A stretch of DNA of 64,000 bases from G958296245 sp963664035 (GCA_963664035.2 OY760867.2:3452649-3516648); one strand, 5' to 3'; positions 34,532 through 43,886 are shown, counted from the stretch's first letter. A program made the numbers and translations. The notes: generated by a model not told the origin, from the letters alone.

Positions 34532-36237
34532 ACCGCTACGCCCTCTCCCTTCCTTGCTCCTATTCTCTCCGATACCGTGCTCACCAGGTCCCTGACCTTG
34601 AACGGCAGACCCGTGTACTGCGTTATCGACTCGGCGCGGACGCCGAGCGACCGCAGCACCGACGAGAACTGCCCGAGATAGTTCAACTCCGGCACCAGCA
34701 CCAGCTCCTTCGCGCGGAGCTCGTCCAGCAGCGCCGGCGGAAGCGGGTTCAGGTACATCGTGTAGTACCAGCCGATGTCCGCGCCGTCCCGCCTGAGCTG
34801 CCGGTATGCGTCAATCGCCGGCCCCTTCGAGCCGCCCCACGGCATCAGCGCCACAGGGCAGTCCGCGCTGTCGGACTCGTAGACGCCGTCCTCCAGCAGC
34901 TTGAGCTTGCTGAAGCGCCTCTCTGTCATCTGGATGTGTCGGCTCGGCAGGTGGGTCGTGTCGCCCATGCCGTCGTGCTCGCTCGCGTTGGCGACGTAGC
35001 TGCCCGGGTTGCCAGGTATCGGCATCGGGGACAGCTCGTAGCCCTCGTACCGCTGGTAGCCGTTGCCGCCCGTGTACACCTTGCGGTTCTCGACGGCCAG
35101 GCTGCCAAGGTCGGGCTTCGGGATGTTCTGCTGCCGCTCCGACAGCGAGTGCTCGCTCAGCAGTATCACAGGGCCCTGGTACCGCTCCGCCCAGTTGAAC
35201 GCCTGAACGGCGGCGTAGAAGCACTCCTCCACCGTGCCCGGCGCGATGACCGGCAGCCGCACGTCCCCATGCGCGGGGGTGAGCGCCGCCAGCAGGTCCG
35301 ACTGCTCCGTCTTCGTCGGCAGACCCGTCGCGGGGCCGCCCCTCTGCACGTCGGTGATCACGACCGGGATCTCGGCCATCCATGCCAGCCCGATCCCCTC
35401 GCTCATCAGCGAGAAGCCGGGCCCCGCCGTGGCCGTCATCGCCTTCTTGCCCGCGTAGCCCGCGCCTATCGCCGACGTGATCGACTCGATCTCCGAGCTC
35501 GCCTGGTAGGCGAACTTGCCGCTGCCGACCAGGTTGTTCTCCATCCATACCAGTATGGTCGTGGCGGGCGAGATCGGGTATCCGACGTAGAAGTCCACCC
35601 CCGCGGCGGCGGCCCCCAGGCAGATCGCCTCGTTGCCGTTCAGGAAGATCTGCTCGTATTCCGGCGGTACCGGGTCCGCGATCTGTCCGATCAGCAGCCC
35701 GCTCTCCCTCGCCGCCTCGCGCCCCAGGTCGAGCGCCTTGGCGTTCGCCTGCACGACCTTTTCGCCGTACCGGCTGAAACGGGCCCGGTTGAACTCCTGC
35801 AGGGTCTCCTGGCGCATGTCGATCAGCCCCGCCAGCGTGCCCATCACCACCATGTTGGCGGCCCTGGGGTTGCCGGTCGACTTCCCCAGGCGGTCGAACG
35901 GCACTCCGAAGCTCTTGCCGTCGTCCTCCAGCTCGAACGCCTCCGAGTCGTAGATGATCACCCCGCCGTCCCGGACCTCGTCCTTGTGGAGGTCGTAGTT
36001 CTCGCGGTTGAACGTGACCAGCACGTCGAGGTCGTCGCCCCGGCTCAAGACGGGCGCAGTCGAGATGCGGGCCTGCATCCAGGTCGGCCCGCCCATGATC
36101 TGGGAGGGGAACGTGGCGAAGGTCTGCGTGTAGTACCCGGCCTGGTTGTTGGCCGTCGCGAACCCCACCGCGGCCGTCAGGAAGCCCTGGCCCCCCTCGC
36201 CGGCGAACCGGACTACGAAGTCGTTCTTCTTCTCCAA
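34528..36237 (-). CDS. korA: 2-oxoacid:ferredoxin oxidoreductase, fused gamma-alpha subunit
   Basis: This 569-residue protein begins with the gamma domain (VVRFAGEGGQGFLTAA) and continues into the pyrimidine-binding alpha domain (GNEAICLGAAAAGVDFYVG, SEIESITSAIGAGYAGKKAM, RGGPATGLPTKTEQSDL). The gamma-alpha fusion is usual for 2-oxoglutarate-type KorA. A TTG start at 36237 is chosen because GGGAGGCG precedes it and the homologous region begins there; the frame stays open to 36435 without matching the family. Confidence 0.9.
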   Translation of the reverse strand: MEKKNDFVVRFAGEGGQGFLTAAVGFATANNQAGYYTQTFATFPSQIMGGPTWMQARISTAPVLSRGDDLDVLVTFNRENYDLHKDEVRDGGVIIYDSEAFELEDDGKSFGVPFDRLGKSTGNPRAANMVVMGTLAGLIDMRQETLQEFNRARFSRYGEKVVQANAKALDLGREAARESGLLIGQIADPVPPEYEQIFLNGNEAICLGAAAAGVDFYVGYPISPATTILVWMENNLVGSGKFAYQASSEIESITSAIGAGYAGKKAMTATAGPGFSLMSEGIGLAWMAEIPVVITDVQRGGPATGLPTKTEQSDLLAALTPAHGDVRLPVIAPGTVEECFYAAVQAFNWAERYQGPVILLSEHSLSERQQNIPKPDLGSLAVENRKVYTGGNGYQRYEGYELSPMPIPGNPGSYVANASEHDGMGDTTHLPSRHIQMTERRFSKLKLLEDGVYESDSADCPVALMPWGGSKGPAIDAYRQLRRDGADIGWYYTMYLNPLPPALLDELRAKELVLVPELNYLGQFSSVLRSLGVRAESITQYTGLPFKVRDLVSTVSERIGARKGEGVAV

Positions 36238-36568
36238 ACCAATCGCCTCCCTGGCGGAACGGCGGACGCCCAGCGTACCGGCGGCGAATCCAGCGTCCAA
36301 CCTGACGAAAACAGGGCGTTGGAACGCGGCTGCTTGCCTGATTCGTCTCAACGGCGCGCCGCGAACCGCCCGCAATGACGGAATTAGGACACCCGCCACC
36401 CCCTCAATATAGCCGAGGGAGGCCCCGGTGTCCACCTCCCTATCGTCTCCCGCGCGCCACTATAGTATATACGAATCGCCCGCCGTTCGCGCACCGTCGA
36501 GCCAGGCAGCCAGAGACCCCTTAGTGCTCCTTCGTGACCTTAGTGGATCAAGGATGACGGACATAGCC
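36238..36568. other. Divergent intergenic region
   Basis: The stretch separates korA from the DUF2277 gene and should contain both promoters. An open frame continues upstream from korA to 36435 but encodes nothing recognisable. ACTATAGTATATAC at about 36460 is the only AT-rich patch and may be a core promoter. Confidence 0.5.
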
Positions 36569-36778
36569 ATGTGCAGAAGCATAAAGACCCTGCGTAGGAA
36601 GGACGCCCCGGCCGACCACGGCGAGATACGCGCCGCCGCGCTCCAGTACGTCAGGAAGGTCAGCGGCTACCGCGAGCCCTCCCGCGCCAACGCGCCCGCC
36701 TTCCACGCCGCCGTGGACGAAGTCGCCGACGCCTCCCAGCGCCTGCTGGCCTCCCTCCGCCCCGGCGCACGGGCGTAG
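36569..36778 (+). CDS. DUF2277 family protein
   Basis: This 69-residue protein matches the compact DUF2277 family: N-terminal MCRSIKTLRR, then EIRAAALQYVRKVSGYREPS and a C-terminal helix with VADASQRLLASL. The function of the family is unknown. The start at ATG 36569 agrees with the conserved MCR opening; ATG 36554 would add five residues. Confidence 0.85.
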   Translation: MCRSIKTLRRKDAPADHGEIRAAALQYVRKVSGYREPSRANAPAFHAAVDEVADASQRLLASLRPGARA

Positions 36779-36925
36779 CGGCTCCCCGCTCGCGCGGGCC
36801 GCCGGCCTTGCGCAGGCGCCCTCGGCGGGAGACCTGCCCTGTCGCTGCCGTGTTAATATGCAGGAGTGGTCCGGTCCTCTCTGGTGCGCAAGCCGCCCTG
36901 CGCCGTCGAAAGCGGGGGGTAGACG

Positions 36926-39286
36926 TTGAGCAAGCGGTCCTGGGCATATCTCGTCGTGGGCGTAGCCGCCGCCCTGCTGGTCTCCTGCGCGGACCAGGGC
37001 GACGCCCCGAGTCCCACGCCTACCCCCACCGAGCCGCCGGCCCCGGCGGCCGCAACCGGCCCCACTCCCGAGCCGACGCCATCGCCCACACCTACCCCAA
37101 CGCCATCGCCATCGCCAACACTCACTTCAACGCCTACGCCGTCACCGTCTCCCACGCCCACCGCCACGCCATCACCGTCTCCTACGCCCACCGCGACAGC
37201 CACACCATCACCTACGCCCACCGCAACACTCACGCCGTCTCCTACGCCCACCGCAACATTCACGCCTACGCCCACGTCAACACCTACGCCCACAGACCGG
37301 GAAACCGCTACCCTACAACTCGCCGAACTCGTCTCCTGGTTCCGAGAACCCCCGGGGCCTGCCTACGCTGAGGTTGCCCAGCTCCTCGTAGACCTCTGGC
37401 TGCGAGACGACGGCCTCGGCAGAGCCGTTGCCGGGATCCCGTGGATTGTCAGGGTCCCGATCGGCGAAAAGGCACCTGAGGCTCTCCGCAGTTTGAAGAG
37501 CGTCGCCATCGCTGATCCGAAGCTGGCGAGGCAGACAGCGGCCCTCCCCTGGTTCATCGACGGCGCAACCGACAACGAGGGAAGCGGCATCTCCGCCCTG
37601 GGCAGTATCGCGGTTAAGGACATCGAATTGGCGAGGCAGACAGCGGCCCTCCCCTGGTTCATCGACGGTGTAACCGGCCATGAGTGGCGCGGTATCTCCG
37701 CCCTGAGTGATATTGCGGCTAAGGACCTCGAATTGGCTAGACAAACAGCGAGCCTCCCCTGGTTCATCGACGGCGTGATCGATCATGAGTGGCGCGGTAT
37801 CTCTGCCCTGAGCGATATTGCGGCTAAGGATCTCGAATTGGCTAGACAAACAGCGAGCCTCCCCTGGTTCGCCGACGACTTAATCGACTATGAGGAAAGC
37901 GGTATCTCCGCCCTGAGCGATATTGCGGCTAAGGACCTCGAATTGGCTAGACAAACAGCGAGCCTCCCCTGGTTCATCGACGGCGTGATCGGCCATGGGT
38001 GGCGCGGCATCTCTGTCCTGAGCGATATTGCGGCTAAAGATCTCGAGTTGGCTAAACAGGCAGCGTCTCTCCCCTGGTTCATGGACGGGGTGACCGACAA
38101 TGAATGGAGCAGTATTGCGGCCCTGAGCAGTATCGCGGCTAAGGATCCCGAATTGGCTAGACAGGCAGCGTCTCTCTCCTGGTTCATGGACGGGGTGACC
38201 GACAATGAAAGTCTCGGACTATCCGGTCTGGAAGATATCGCGAGAAGTGACGTCGAGTTGGCGAGACAGGTGGCAAATGTGCATTGGTTCATCGACGGCG
38301 TGAGAGCCAGACTATCCGGCCTGGGCAAGATCACAGCCAATGATATCCAGTTGGCGAGGCAGGTAGCGGTCGTCTTACCTTGGTCTGACATTTGGAGAGA
38401 CCTCTATCAGTACGCTCTACGCTCGTTGGGTAGCATCGCGAACAGGCCGGATGATCTTGATCATCTGACCGCCATGTCCTGGTTTGCCGACGGTCTGAGC
38501 GATGAAGAGGCCGTCTTGGTGGCCGTCTTAGGCGCAGGCGCGCTCAGGGGCACAAAGTTGTATCGCGACCTCCTCCAAGTGCGCCACATTCAAACCAAGA
38601 CCGTTTCCTTGCCGCTGGCTGGCGACGTGAACATCTGGGTCATACAGAAGACTCCCTTCCCGCTAGGCGAAGACCTGATAACGATTATCGAAGATACCAT
38701 ACGCATCTCTGAAGGATTGCTGGGAGCTTTCCCTACGACCGACGTTATCCTGCTGGTTTTAGACGAAGAAGAGAGACTTAACGGCTGGTACGCCGGCACT
38801 CACATGGCGCTAACCCGATACTCGAGCCACGTGCCAAGTGTTCGCCATGAGACTGCGCACTACTACTTCCACGCCGGACCTGTATGGTTCTTCGAGGGCG
38901 CTGCCCAATTTGTCCAAGCCTACGTCAAGGATAGGACAAACGTCCAGTCCATTCGCGAACGCAGATTCGCCGTATCAAGGGAAGCTGAGGGGTGCTTGGT
39001 CCCCAACCAGAGGGAGAACATATACGACTTCGAATATGCGTGGAGTCAAGGCGCCTTCATTAGTTGCATCTACGTCCTTGGGGAGAACTTCCTCCTCAGG
39101 ACGTTTGCGACGATAGGCGAAGAAGCGATGGCGGCGGCGCTTAGGGACATCCTGGAGGGCGGCGGCATTACCGAGGAGAAGATATACGAAGCCTTCGCCA
39201 GGCATGCGCCGCCCGACAAGCTGGAGAATTTCCTCAACCTGTACAGGACGTTGCACGGCGGGCCTTACGGCGACGACTCCGGGTAG
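36926..39286 (+). CDS. Lipoprotein with tandem 35-residue repeats and an HExxH metallopeptidase site
   Basis: This 786-residue protein starts with a lipoprotein signal (C21 in ALLVSCAD), followed by a Pro/Thr/Ser-rich stalk (about residues 27-125) that should hold it off the membrane. Residues about 195-510 form nine or ten HEAT/ARM-like repeats of 35 residues, each with conserved LARQ and LPWFIDG cores. The C-terminal domain carries H641-E-x-x-H645 and E657 in WFFEGAAQF, a gluzincin-like zinc site. Substrate and function are unknown. TTG 36926 follows a GGGGGG tract. Confidence 0.8.
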   Translation: MSKRSWAYLVVGVAAALLVSCADQGDAPSPTPTPTEPPAPAAATGPTPEPTPSPTPTPTPSPSPTLTSTPTPSPSPTPTATPSPSPTPTATATPSPTPTATLTPSPTPTATFTPTPTSTPTPTDRETATLQLAELVSWFREPPGPAYAEVAQLLVDLWLRDDGLGRAVAGIPWIVRVPIGEKAPEALRSLKSVAIADPKLARQTAALPWFIDGATDNEGSGISALGSIAVKDIELARQTAALPWFIDGVTGHEWRGISALSDIAAKDLELARQTASLPWFIDGVIDHEWRGISALSDIAAKDLELARQTASLPWFADDLIDYEESGISALSDIAAKDLELARQTASLPWFIDGVIGHGWRGISVLSDIAAKDLELAKQAASLPWFMDGVTDNEWSSIAALSSIAAKDPELARQAASLSWFMDGVTDNESLGLSGLEDIARSDVELARQVANVHWFIDGVRARLSGLGKITANDIQLARQVAVVLPWSDIWRDLYQYALRSLGSIANRPDDLDHLTAMSWFADGLSDEEAVLVAVLGAGALRGTKLYRDLLQVRHIQTKTVSLPLAGDVNIWVIQKTPFPLGEDLITIIEDTIRISEGLLGAFPTTDVILLVLDEEERLNGWYAGTHMALTRYSSHVPSVRHETAHYYFHAGPVWFFEGAAQFVQAYVKDRTNVQSIRERRFAVSREAEGCLVPNQRENIYDFEYAWSQGAFISCIYVLGENFLLRTFATIGEEAMAAALRDILEGGGITEEKIYEAFARHAPPDKLENFLNLYRTLHGGPYGDDSG

Positions 39287-39355
39287 CCCTTCCGGGTGTA
39301 TCATTGCGCGGGGGTCCGGCCAAGCCGGCCTTAGCCTGCCCGCGGGAGGGTTGCC

Positions 39356-41119
39356 TTGACTACCGACGTTGCCGACATGTTCGCCGATACGTGGCTGGCC
39401 GCCGAGCCGGCGTACCTGACCGACATGGGCCGGTGTGAGCCGCCGGACGCGGCCTCCCGCTGGGCCGTCCGGAAGAAGTGGCGCAAGCTGGAGTACGAGG
39501 CCGAGGGACTCTCCGGCGTCATGCTGCTCGCCGGCCCGGAGCAGGCCGCGCCCGAGATAAGCTACGACCTCGGCGCGTCCGGCTGGCACTCCATCTCCAT
39601 CGGCGTCTACACCCGGATGGAGCCTCCCATAGACCTGCTCGTCCGCATGGACGACGAGGAGACTTTCTCGAGACTCAGGTACCCGGCCCAGGACAAGCCC
39701 CGCGAGGAGGAGATAGGCGAGCTATTCTGGAAGATCGCCGACGTGACGGGCCGGAAGCTGGTGGTGCGCCAGACCGCCGTGAGGGTGGGAGAGGGGGACG
39801 GGCCGGGCGCGCGCCGCTGCATGAACGCCAGCATCGCCTACGTCAAGCTGACGCCGCTCTCCGACGGCGAGGTCCGCGCCCTGCGGGAGGACCGGCGCGG
39901 AGCGGACGCGCGGCGGCTCTTCGCGCACAACGACGCCCACGGCTTCCACTTCAGCTCCAGGGTCACGACCGCAGAGGAGATCAGGCGCGAGATCGAGCCG
40001 TTCCGCGACTCCGACTTCTCTCGCCTCTACTGGGAGTCCGGCGGCGGCGACAACGTCTACTACTTCAGCAAGATAGCCTCGACCCCCACGAACGACGGCG
40101 TGTCCGCCTTCCCGAGGCACGGCGACCGGATGCACGCCGAGAGCTGGCGGGCGCTGCGCGACCGGGGCATCGACCCCTTCCGCGTCGCGCTCGACTACGC
40201 CCACGAGATCGGCCTCGAGTTCCACGCAAGCTGGCGCGTCGCCGGCTTCCACGCCCCGCCGATGGACCTCGAGAACTCGCGGTCGCCGCTCTACCGCCTC
40301 CGCCCGGACCTGCGCGGCGTCGACCGCCGCGGCAACCGGACGCCGCGCATGTCGTTCACGTACCCGGAGACGCGCCGGTTCGTCATATCGCTGCTGCGCG
40401 AGATGGCCGGGTACGGCGTGGACGGCGTATGCCTGCTCTACAACCGCAGGCCGCCAGTCGTCGAGTACGAGCCGCCGCTGGTCGAGGGCTTCCGGCGGGA
40501 GTACGGCCTGGACGCCAGGGCGCTGGACGAGGACGACCCGCGCTGGCTCTCGTACCGCGCCCGCACGGTCACGCAGTTCCACCGGGAGGTGCGGGGCGCG
40601 ATGGACGAGGTCGCGGAGGAGATGGGACGCGGCGAGCGCATCGAGGTCTCCGCCGTGGTCATGTCCAGCGAGGAGGAGAACCTCCAGAACGCCCTCGACC
40701 TGGAGGCCTGGATCGAGGAGGGGCTCGTGGACACGATAATCCCCCATAGCTCCGCCCCCAACCTCGACAGCATGGTGGAGACGTGGGCCGACACGCGGGA
40801 CGCCGAGTGGTTCCTGTCGCTGACCGGGGGCACGTCGTGCAAGCTGGCCCTGAACCTGATGCCGAGGGACTCCAGCGCCGAGTCCTACCGCAGGCGCGCC
40901 GCCGCCCTCTACGACGCCGGGGTGGAGCACTTCTTCTTCTGGGACTGCGTACACGGCAGCCGCATCAGCCACGCCCCCAACTGGAGCGCCCTGAAGCGCC
41001 TGGGGCACGCGGACGAGGCGCGCGCGTGGGCGGCGTCGGGGAAGCCCGACCTCGCGCAGCCGACGACGGCGCTGAAACGCCTCGGCGACTGGGACCTCTC
41101 CTACGTGACGCCTGGATAG
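39356..41119 (+). CDS. Large hypothetical protein, glycosidase-like TIM barrel
   Basis: I recognise no precise family in this 587-residue protein. The N-terminal 190 residues look like a beta-rich domain (GASGWHSISIGVYTRMEPP). From about residue 195 it resembles family-10-type glycosyl-hydrolase-like barrels: HFSSRVTTAEEIRREIEPF, GLEFHASWRVAGFH, SFTYPETRRFVISLLREM and YGVDGVCLLYNRRPP. There is no signal peptide. TTG 39356 has GGGAGGGTTGCC upstream. Confidence 0.6.
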   Translation: MTTDVADMFADTWLAAEPAYLTDMGRCEPPDAASRWAVRKKWRKLEYEAEGLSGVMLLAGPEQAAPEISYDLGASGWHSISIGVYTRMEPPIDLLVRMDDEETFSRLRYPAQDKPREEEIGELFWKIADVTGRKLVVRQTAVRVGEGDGPGARRCMNASIAYVKLTPLSDGEVRALREDRRGADARRLFAHNDAHGFHFSSRVTTAEEIRREIEPFRDSDFSRLYWESGGGDNVYYFSKIASTPTNDGVSAFPRHGDRMHAESWRALRDRGIDPFRVALDYAHEIGLEFHASWRVAGFHAPPMDLENSRSPLYRLRPDLRGVDRRGNRTPRMSFTYPETRRFVISLLREMAGYGVDGVCLLYNRRPPVVEYEPPLVEGFRREYGLDARALDEDDPRWLSYRARTVTQFHREVRGAMDEVAEEMGRGERIEVSAVVMSSEEENLQNALDLEAWIEEGLVDTIIPHSSAPNLDSMVETWADTRDAEWFLSLTGGTSCKLALNLMPRDSSAESYRRRAAALYDAGVEHFFFWDCVHGSRISHAPNWSALKRLGHADEARAWAASGKPDLAQPTTALKRLGDWDLSYVTPG

Positions 41120-41182
41120 GGCCGCCCCAATCACCCGAATCACGGTCCAGGCAAGGCGCAAGCCGACCCACCGCGCCCTGAT

Positions 41183-41448
41183 TTTCCTCGAAAGTGTCTC
41201 ATTTTGTCTCTTTTCGTCTATTCCAGCTATGGGCCGTGAGACAGCGGGAGACACGAACAAGACAAAATGAGACGCGAAATAGACAGAATGAGACAGCAAT
41301 GAGACAGAATGAGACACGTCGGACGAGGGCGCGGCATGGCCGGTCCCAGGGGCAGGCAGGCAGCCTGCCCTCAGCTCGATATGTGCGCGATGGTGCATAG
41401 GGGGGAGTATAGCACGCGCGTTCTGCGGATGGCAAGGTCCGTAGTCGG
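41183..41448 (-). repeat. Repeat family B, copy 2 (inverted relative to 13438)
   Basis: Reading from the left it has GAAAGTGTCTCATTTTGTCT, the GACAGAATGAGACAGCAATG 11-mer series, GGTCCCAGGGGCAGGCAGGC and GGGGGGAGTATAGCACGCGCG. It is the complement of the copy at 13438 and abuts family A directly, as that copy does. Confidence 0.82.
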
Positions 41449-41574
41449 GACCAAATCCACCACCTCCAGGTTCAGAGCCATATCTATCGGCCATCACCCC
41501 GTAGGGGCTGGTTTCAAACCAGCCCTCCCCCTTGCCGTAGAGCGTCACCACCATTTAGGTGGGGGATTTGGGTC
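41449..41574 (+). repeat. Repeat family A, copy 3, best full-length example
   Basis: The copy runs 126 bp from GACCAAATCCACCACCT to the near-complement AGGTGGGGGATTTGGGTC, giving long terminal inverted repeats. The single CCCGTAGGGGCTGGTTT unit and the GGGCTGGTTTCAAACCAGCCC palindrome are central. It carries no gene, so mobility would need a transposase in trans. Confidence 0.88.
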
Positions 41575-41617
41575 GGGCCGTAACTGTTCAGACTAGGTGA
41601 GAGTGCAGGCATGGCCC

Positions 41618-41760
41618 CCTCTTTCTGTCATTCCGAGCGCAGCGAGGAATCTAAGGGCGTCTCCATCCAGTTGACGTTGGATTCGCAGGCAAGGTCTTTA
41701 GATTCTTCACTCCGCTGCGCTACGCTTGCCCTGAGCTTGCCGAAGGGTTCAGAATGACAA
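41618..41760. repeat. Palindromic intergenic repeat bounded by TGTCATTC / GAATGACA
   Basis: The segment begins TGTCATTCCGAGCGCAGCGA and ends CCGAAGGGTTCAGAATGACA, so the ends are inverted. It contains TGCCCTGAGCTTGCCGAAGG, a motif recurring in part at about 13895 (GCCTGAGCTTGTCGAAGGCC). It resembles short dispersed palindromic elements seen in many genomes. Confidence 0.6.
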
Positions 41761-41779
41761 TACGGGGTGACTCTCACGA

Positions 41780-41922
41780 TAGCGGTGGCGTTCAAGGGCA
41801 AGGGGAGGGCTGGTTTGAAACCAGCCCCTACGGGGTGGCCGATAGATTATGAAACCAGCCCCTACGAGGTGATGGTCGATAGACATGGCGCTGAACGTGG
41901 AGGTGGTGGATTTGGGACGGCC
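41780..41922 (-). repeat. Repeat family A, copy 4 (inverted, locally rearranged)
   Basis: It contains GCAAGGGGAGGGCTGGTTTG, the palindrome, then a second GAAACCAGCCCCTACG unit, and ends with GGAGGTGGTGGATTTGGGAC. The duplicated unit again affects the CCCGTAGGGGCTGGTTT segment. Confidence 0.8.
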
Positions 41923-42020
41923 ATGTCGTTCCCGCGCCCCGGCGGGAATCCATCCCCGGTCCTGCCTTGCGGCAGGCTCGTCCGCGCGGAAGGAGCCAGG
42001 CGTGGATGGGCCTCCATCCC

Positions 42021-43169
42021 CTACGGAAGAAGGTAGGTCCCGCCCGCGCCCGCCGGGCTTGCCTGGCCACTGTCATTGTCCCCCCAGCACAGGGCCGAGC
42101 CGTCTCGAATCAGGCCGCAGGTGTGCCCGTACCCGGCGCTGACCGCCACGAAGCCGTAGCCGGTCGGCGCGTCCGCCTGGCCAGACCAATTGTATCCCCA
42201 GCACACTACGGCGCCGTCTTCGCGCAGGCCGCAGGTGTGATCCCACCCGGCGCTGATGGCCGTGAACGCGCTTCCGGGCGGGCTTGACTTGCCGGAGCTA
42301 TCGCTCCCCCAGCACACGGCTTTGCCGTCTTCGCGCAGGCCGCAGGTGTGGTAGCTCCCGGCGCTGATGGCCGTGAACCGCTCGCCCGACGGCGGGCTCG
42401 ATTCGCCATGCTCATCGTACCCCCAGCACATCGCCAGGCCGTCTCCACGCAGGCCGCAGGTGTGATACCCCCCGGCGCTGATGGCCGTGAACGTGCTTCC
42501 CGGCGGGCTTGCCTGGCCATACTCATCGTATCCCCAGCACACGGCTTTGCCGTCTCCGCGCAGGCCGCAGGTGTGGCTACTCCCGGCGCTGATGGCCGTG
42601 AACCGATCATCCCTCGGCGGGCTCGACCGGCCGTCCTCGTTGCTGCCCCAGCACACGGCCCTGCCGTCCTCGCGCAGGCCGCAGGTGTGGCGCTCCCCGG
42701 CGCTGATGGCCGTGAAGCGCTCGTCCTCCGGCGGGCTCGACCGGCCGTCCTCGTTGCTTCCCCAGCACACGGCCGCGCCGTCCTCGCGCAGGCCGCAGGT
42801 GTGATCGTCCCCGGCGCTGATGGTCTCGCCGCGGACCGCCACCTGCTGCGCGGGCGTGTCGGGCGTCGGCGTGGGCGACGCATCGGCCACGGGCGCCTCC
42901 TTGACGACCTCGACGATCTTCTCGACCTCGACGATCTTCTCAACCGGCACTTCTTTGACGACCTCGACGACCTTCTCCACCTCGACTTCCCTGACGACCT
43001 CTACCTCGACGATCTTCTCGACCACCTCGGGTTCGGACGCGCCGCCGCAGCTCGCGGCGGTCAGCGCGAGGAGCGCCGCCAGGACGGCGACGGCGGCACG
43101 GCGGAGATTACGGGGCGCGGCGTGGAGGGCCGGCGCGGGATCGATCGGCATATCCGACGGCGACGTCAT
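42021..43169 (-). CDS. RCC1-like beta-propeller lipoprotein, short paralogue
   Basis: This 382-residue protein has a lipoprotein-type signal (C41 in LLALTAASCGG). Residues about 48-115 are an alternating Val/Glu/Lys segment built from VEK-IVEV/VVKEVPVE units. The rest is seven RCC1-like repeats of about 37 residues, each with FTAISAG, HTCGL and AVCWG. Such repeats fold into a seven-bladed propeller; secreted versions may bind ligands or proteins. ATG 43169 has CAGGGAGGACCACTGCC upstream. It is a paralogue of the gene at 44831. Confidence 0.85.
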   Translation of the reverse strand: MTSPSDMPIDPAPALHAAPRNLRRAAVAVLAALLALTAASCGGASEPEVVEKIVEVEVVREVEVEKVVEVVKEVPVEKIVEVEKIVEVVKEAPVADASPTPTPDTPAQQVAVRGETISAGDDHTCGLREDGAAVCWGSNEDGRSSPPEDERFTAISAGERHTCGLREDGRAVCWGSNEDGRSSPPRDDRFTAISAGSSHTCGLRGDGKAVCWGYDEYGQASPPGSTFTAISAGGYHTCGLRGDGLAMCWGYDEHGESSPPSGERFTAISAGSYHTCGLREDGKAVCWGSDSSGKSSPPGSAFTAISAGWDHTCGLREDGAVVCWGYNWSGQADAPTGYGFVAVSAGYGHTCGLIRDGSALCWGDNDSGQASPAGAGGTYLLP

Positions 43170-43333
43170 GGCAGTGGTCCTCCCTGCGTAGCATGGCCGC
43201 CGTATTCTACACACCACCCGGCCCCACGTCATGGGACCTAGAACTATGAAGTCATGGGATCTAGGACTATACCGGTTTGTGTGATGCGACCATAAATACC
43301 GTCACTCCAGTGTGGGCTGGAGTCCAGTGGCCT

Positions 43334-43470
43334 GCCGTGTCCGGGCCGCATGTCAACGGACGAGGGCGCGGCATGGCCGGTCCCAGGCGCAGGCAGGCAG
43401 CCTGCCCTCAGCTCAGTATGTGCGCGACGGTGCATGAGGGGGAGTATAGCACGCACGTTCTTTGGATGGC
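43334..43470 (-). repeat. Repeat family B, copy 3 (partial)
   Basis: It matches the GC-rich half of the copy at 41183: GACGAGGGCGCGGCATGGCC, CAGGCAGGCAGCCTGCCCTC and GGGGGAGTATAGCACGCACG. The GTCTC-rich half is missing. Confidence 0.75.
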
Positions 43471-43623
43471 AAGGTCCGTAGTCGGCACGTCACGGCCTTT
43501 TCAAAGTCGGGGTTATCACTACTTCGCTCGCATCGTCGTTCTGGATTCCCGCTTTCGCGGGAACGACGGATTGGGGGCCAGAAAGCGGAAGCCATAACTT
43601 TGAAAGGTCCGTAGTCGGCACGT
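43471..43623. repeat. 20-bp direct repeats flanking a 113-bp insertion
   Basis: AAGGTCCGTAGTCGGCACGT occurs at 43471-43490 and exactly again at 43604-43623. Between them is a palindrome-rich segment with GGATTCCCGCTTTCGCGGGA and rough inverted ends (CCTTTTCAAAG and CTTTGAAAGG). The junction sequence occurs once at 41437, where family B meets family A, so the insertion split a pre-existing B-A junction. Confidence 0.65.
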
Positions 43624-43760
43624 TCAGCGCCATATCTATCGGCCATCGCTATCAGCGCATCACCCCGTAGGGGCTATCGGCCACCACCCCGTAGGGGCTA
43701 TCAGCGCACCACCCCGTAGGGGCTATCAGCGCACCACCCCGTAGCCCTCCCCCTCTTCCC
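43624..43760 (+). repeat. Repeat family A, copy 5 with four amplified internal units
   Basis: After GCGCCATATCTATCGGCCAT the segment ACCCCGTAGGGGCTATCAGC recurs four times at about 25-bp spacing, then ends in GTAGCCCTCCCCCT. A different unit length from the 17-bp array shows independent amplification of the same core. Confidence 0.75.
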
Positions 43761-43849
43761 CCTGCGACGGGGGAAGATTGAGATGGGGGTCCCCCTTCGT
43801 GCCCTTCGTGGATCATCATCCCCATCACACGAATCACAGTTCAGACAGC

Positions 43850-43880
43850 TTGACACATCCCAGAACTTCTGTGCTATACT
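43850..43880 (+). promoter_or_regulatory. Strong sigma-70-type promoter candidate
   Basis: TTGACA at 43850-43855 and TATACT at 43875-43880 are separated by 19 bases. Both boxes are near consensus, unusual in this GC-rich window. No reading frame follows; a hairpin-rich segment does. Transcription would begin near 43887. Confidence 0.6.
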
Positions 43881-43886
43881 CTCCCC

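Larger units (their letters stand above)
41120..42020. other. Gene-free repeat region of about 0.9 kb
   Basis: No supported coding sequence. In order it holds family B inverted (41183-41448), family A forward (41449-41574), a half-site GTAACTGTTCAGA at 41579, a TGTCATTCCGAGCG-type repeat (41618-41760) and family A inverted (41780-41922). Confidence 0.75.
43170..43849. other. Gene-free region with repeats and a duplicated RCC1 upstream segment
   Basis: The first 120 bases repeat the region upstream of the 44831-46795 gene, including CATGGGACCTAGAACTATGA. Then come a partial family B copy, a 113-bp insertion between 20-bp direct repeats, and an amplified fragment of family A. No gene seen. Confidence 0.7.
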
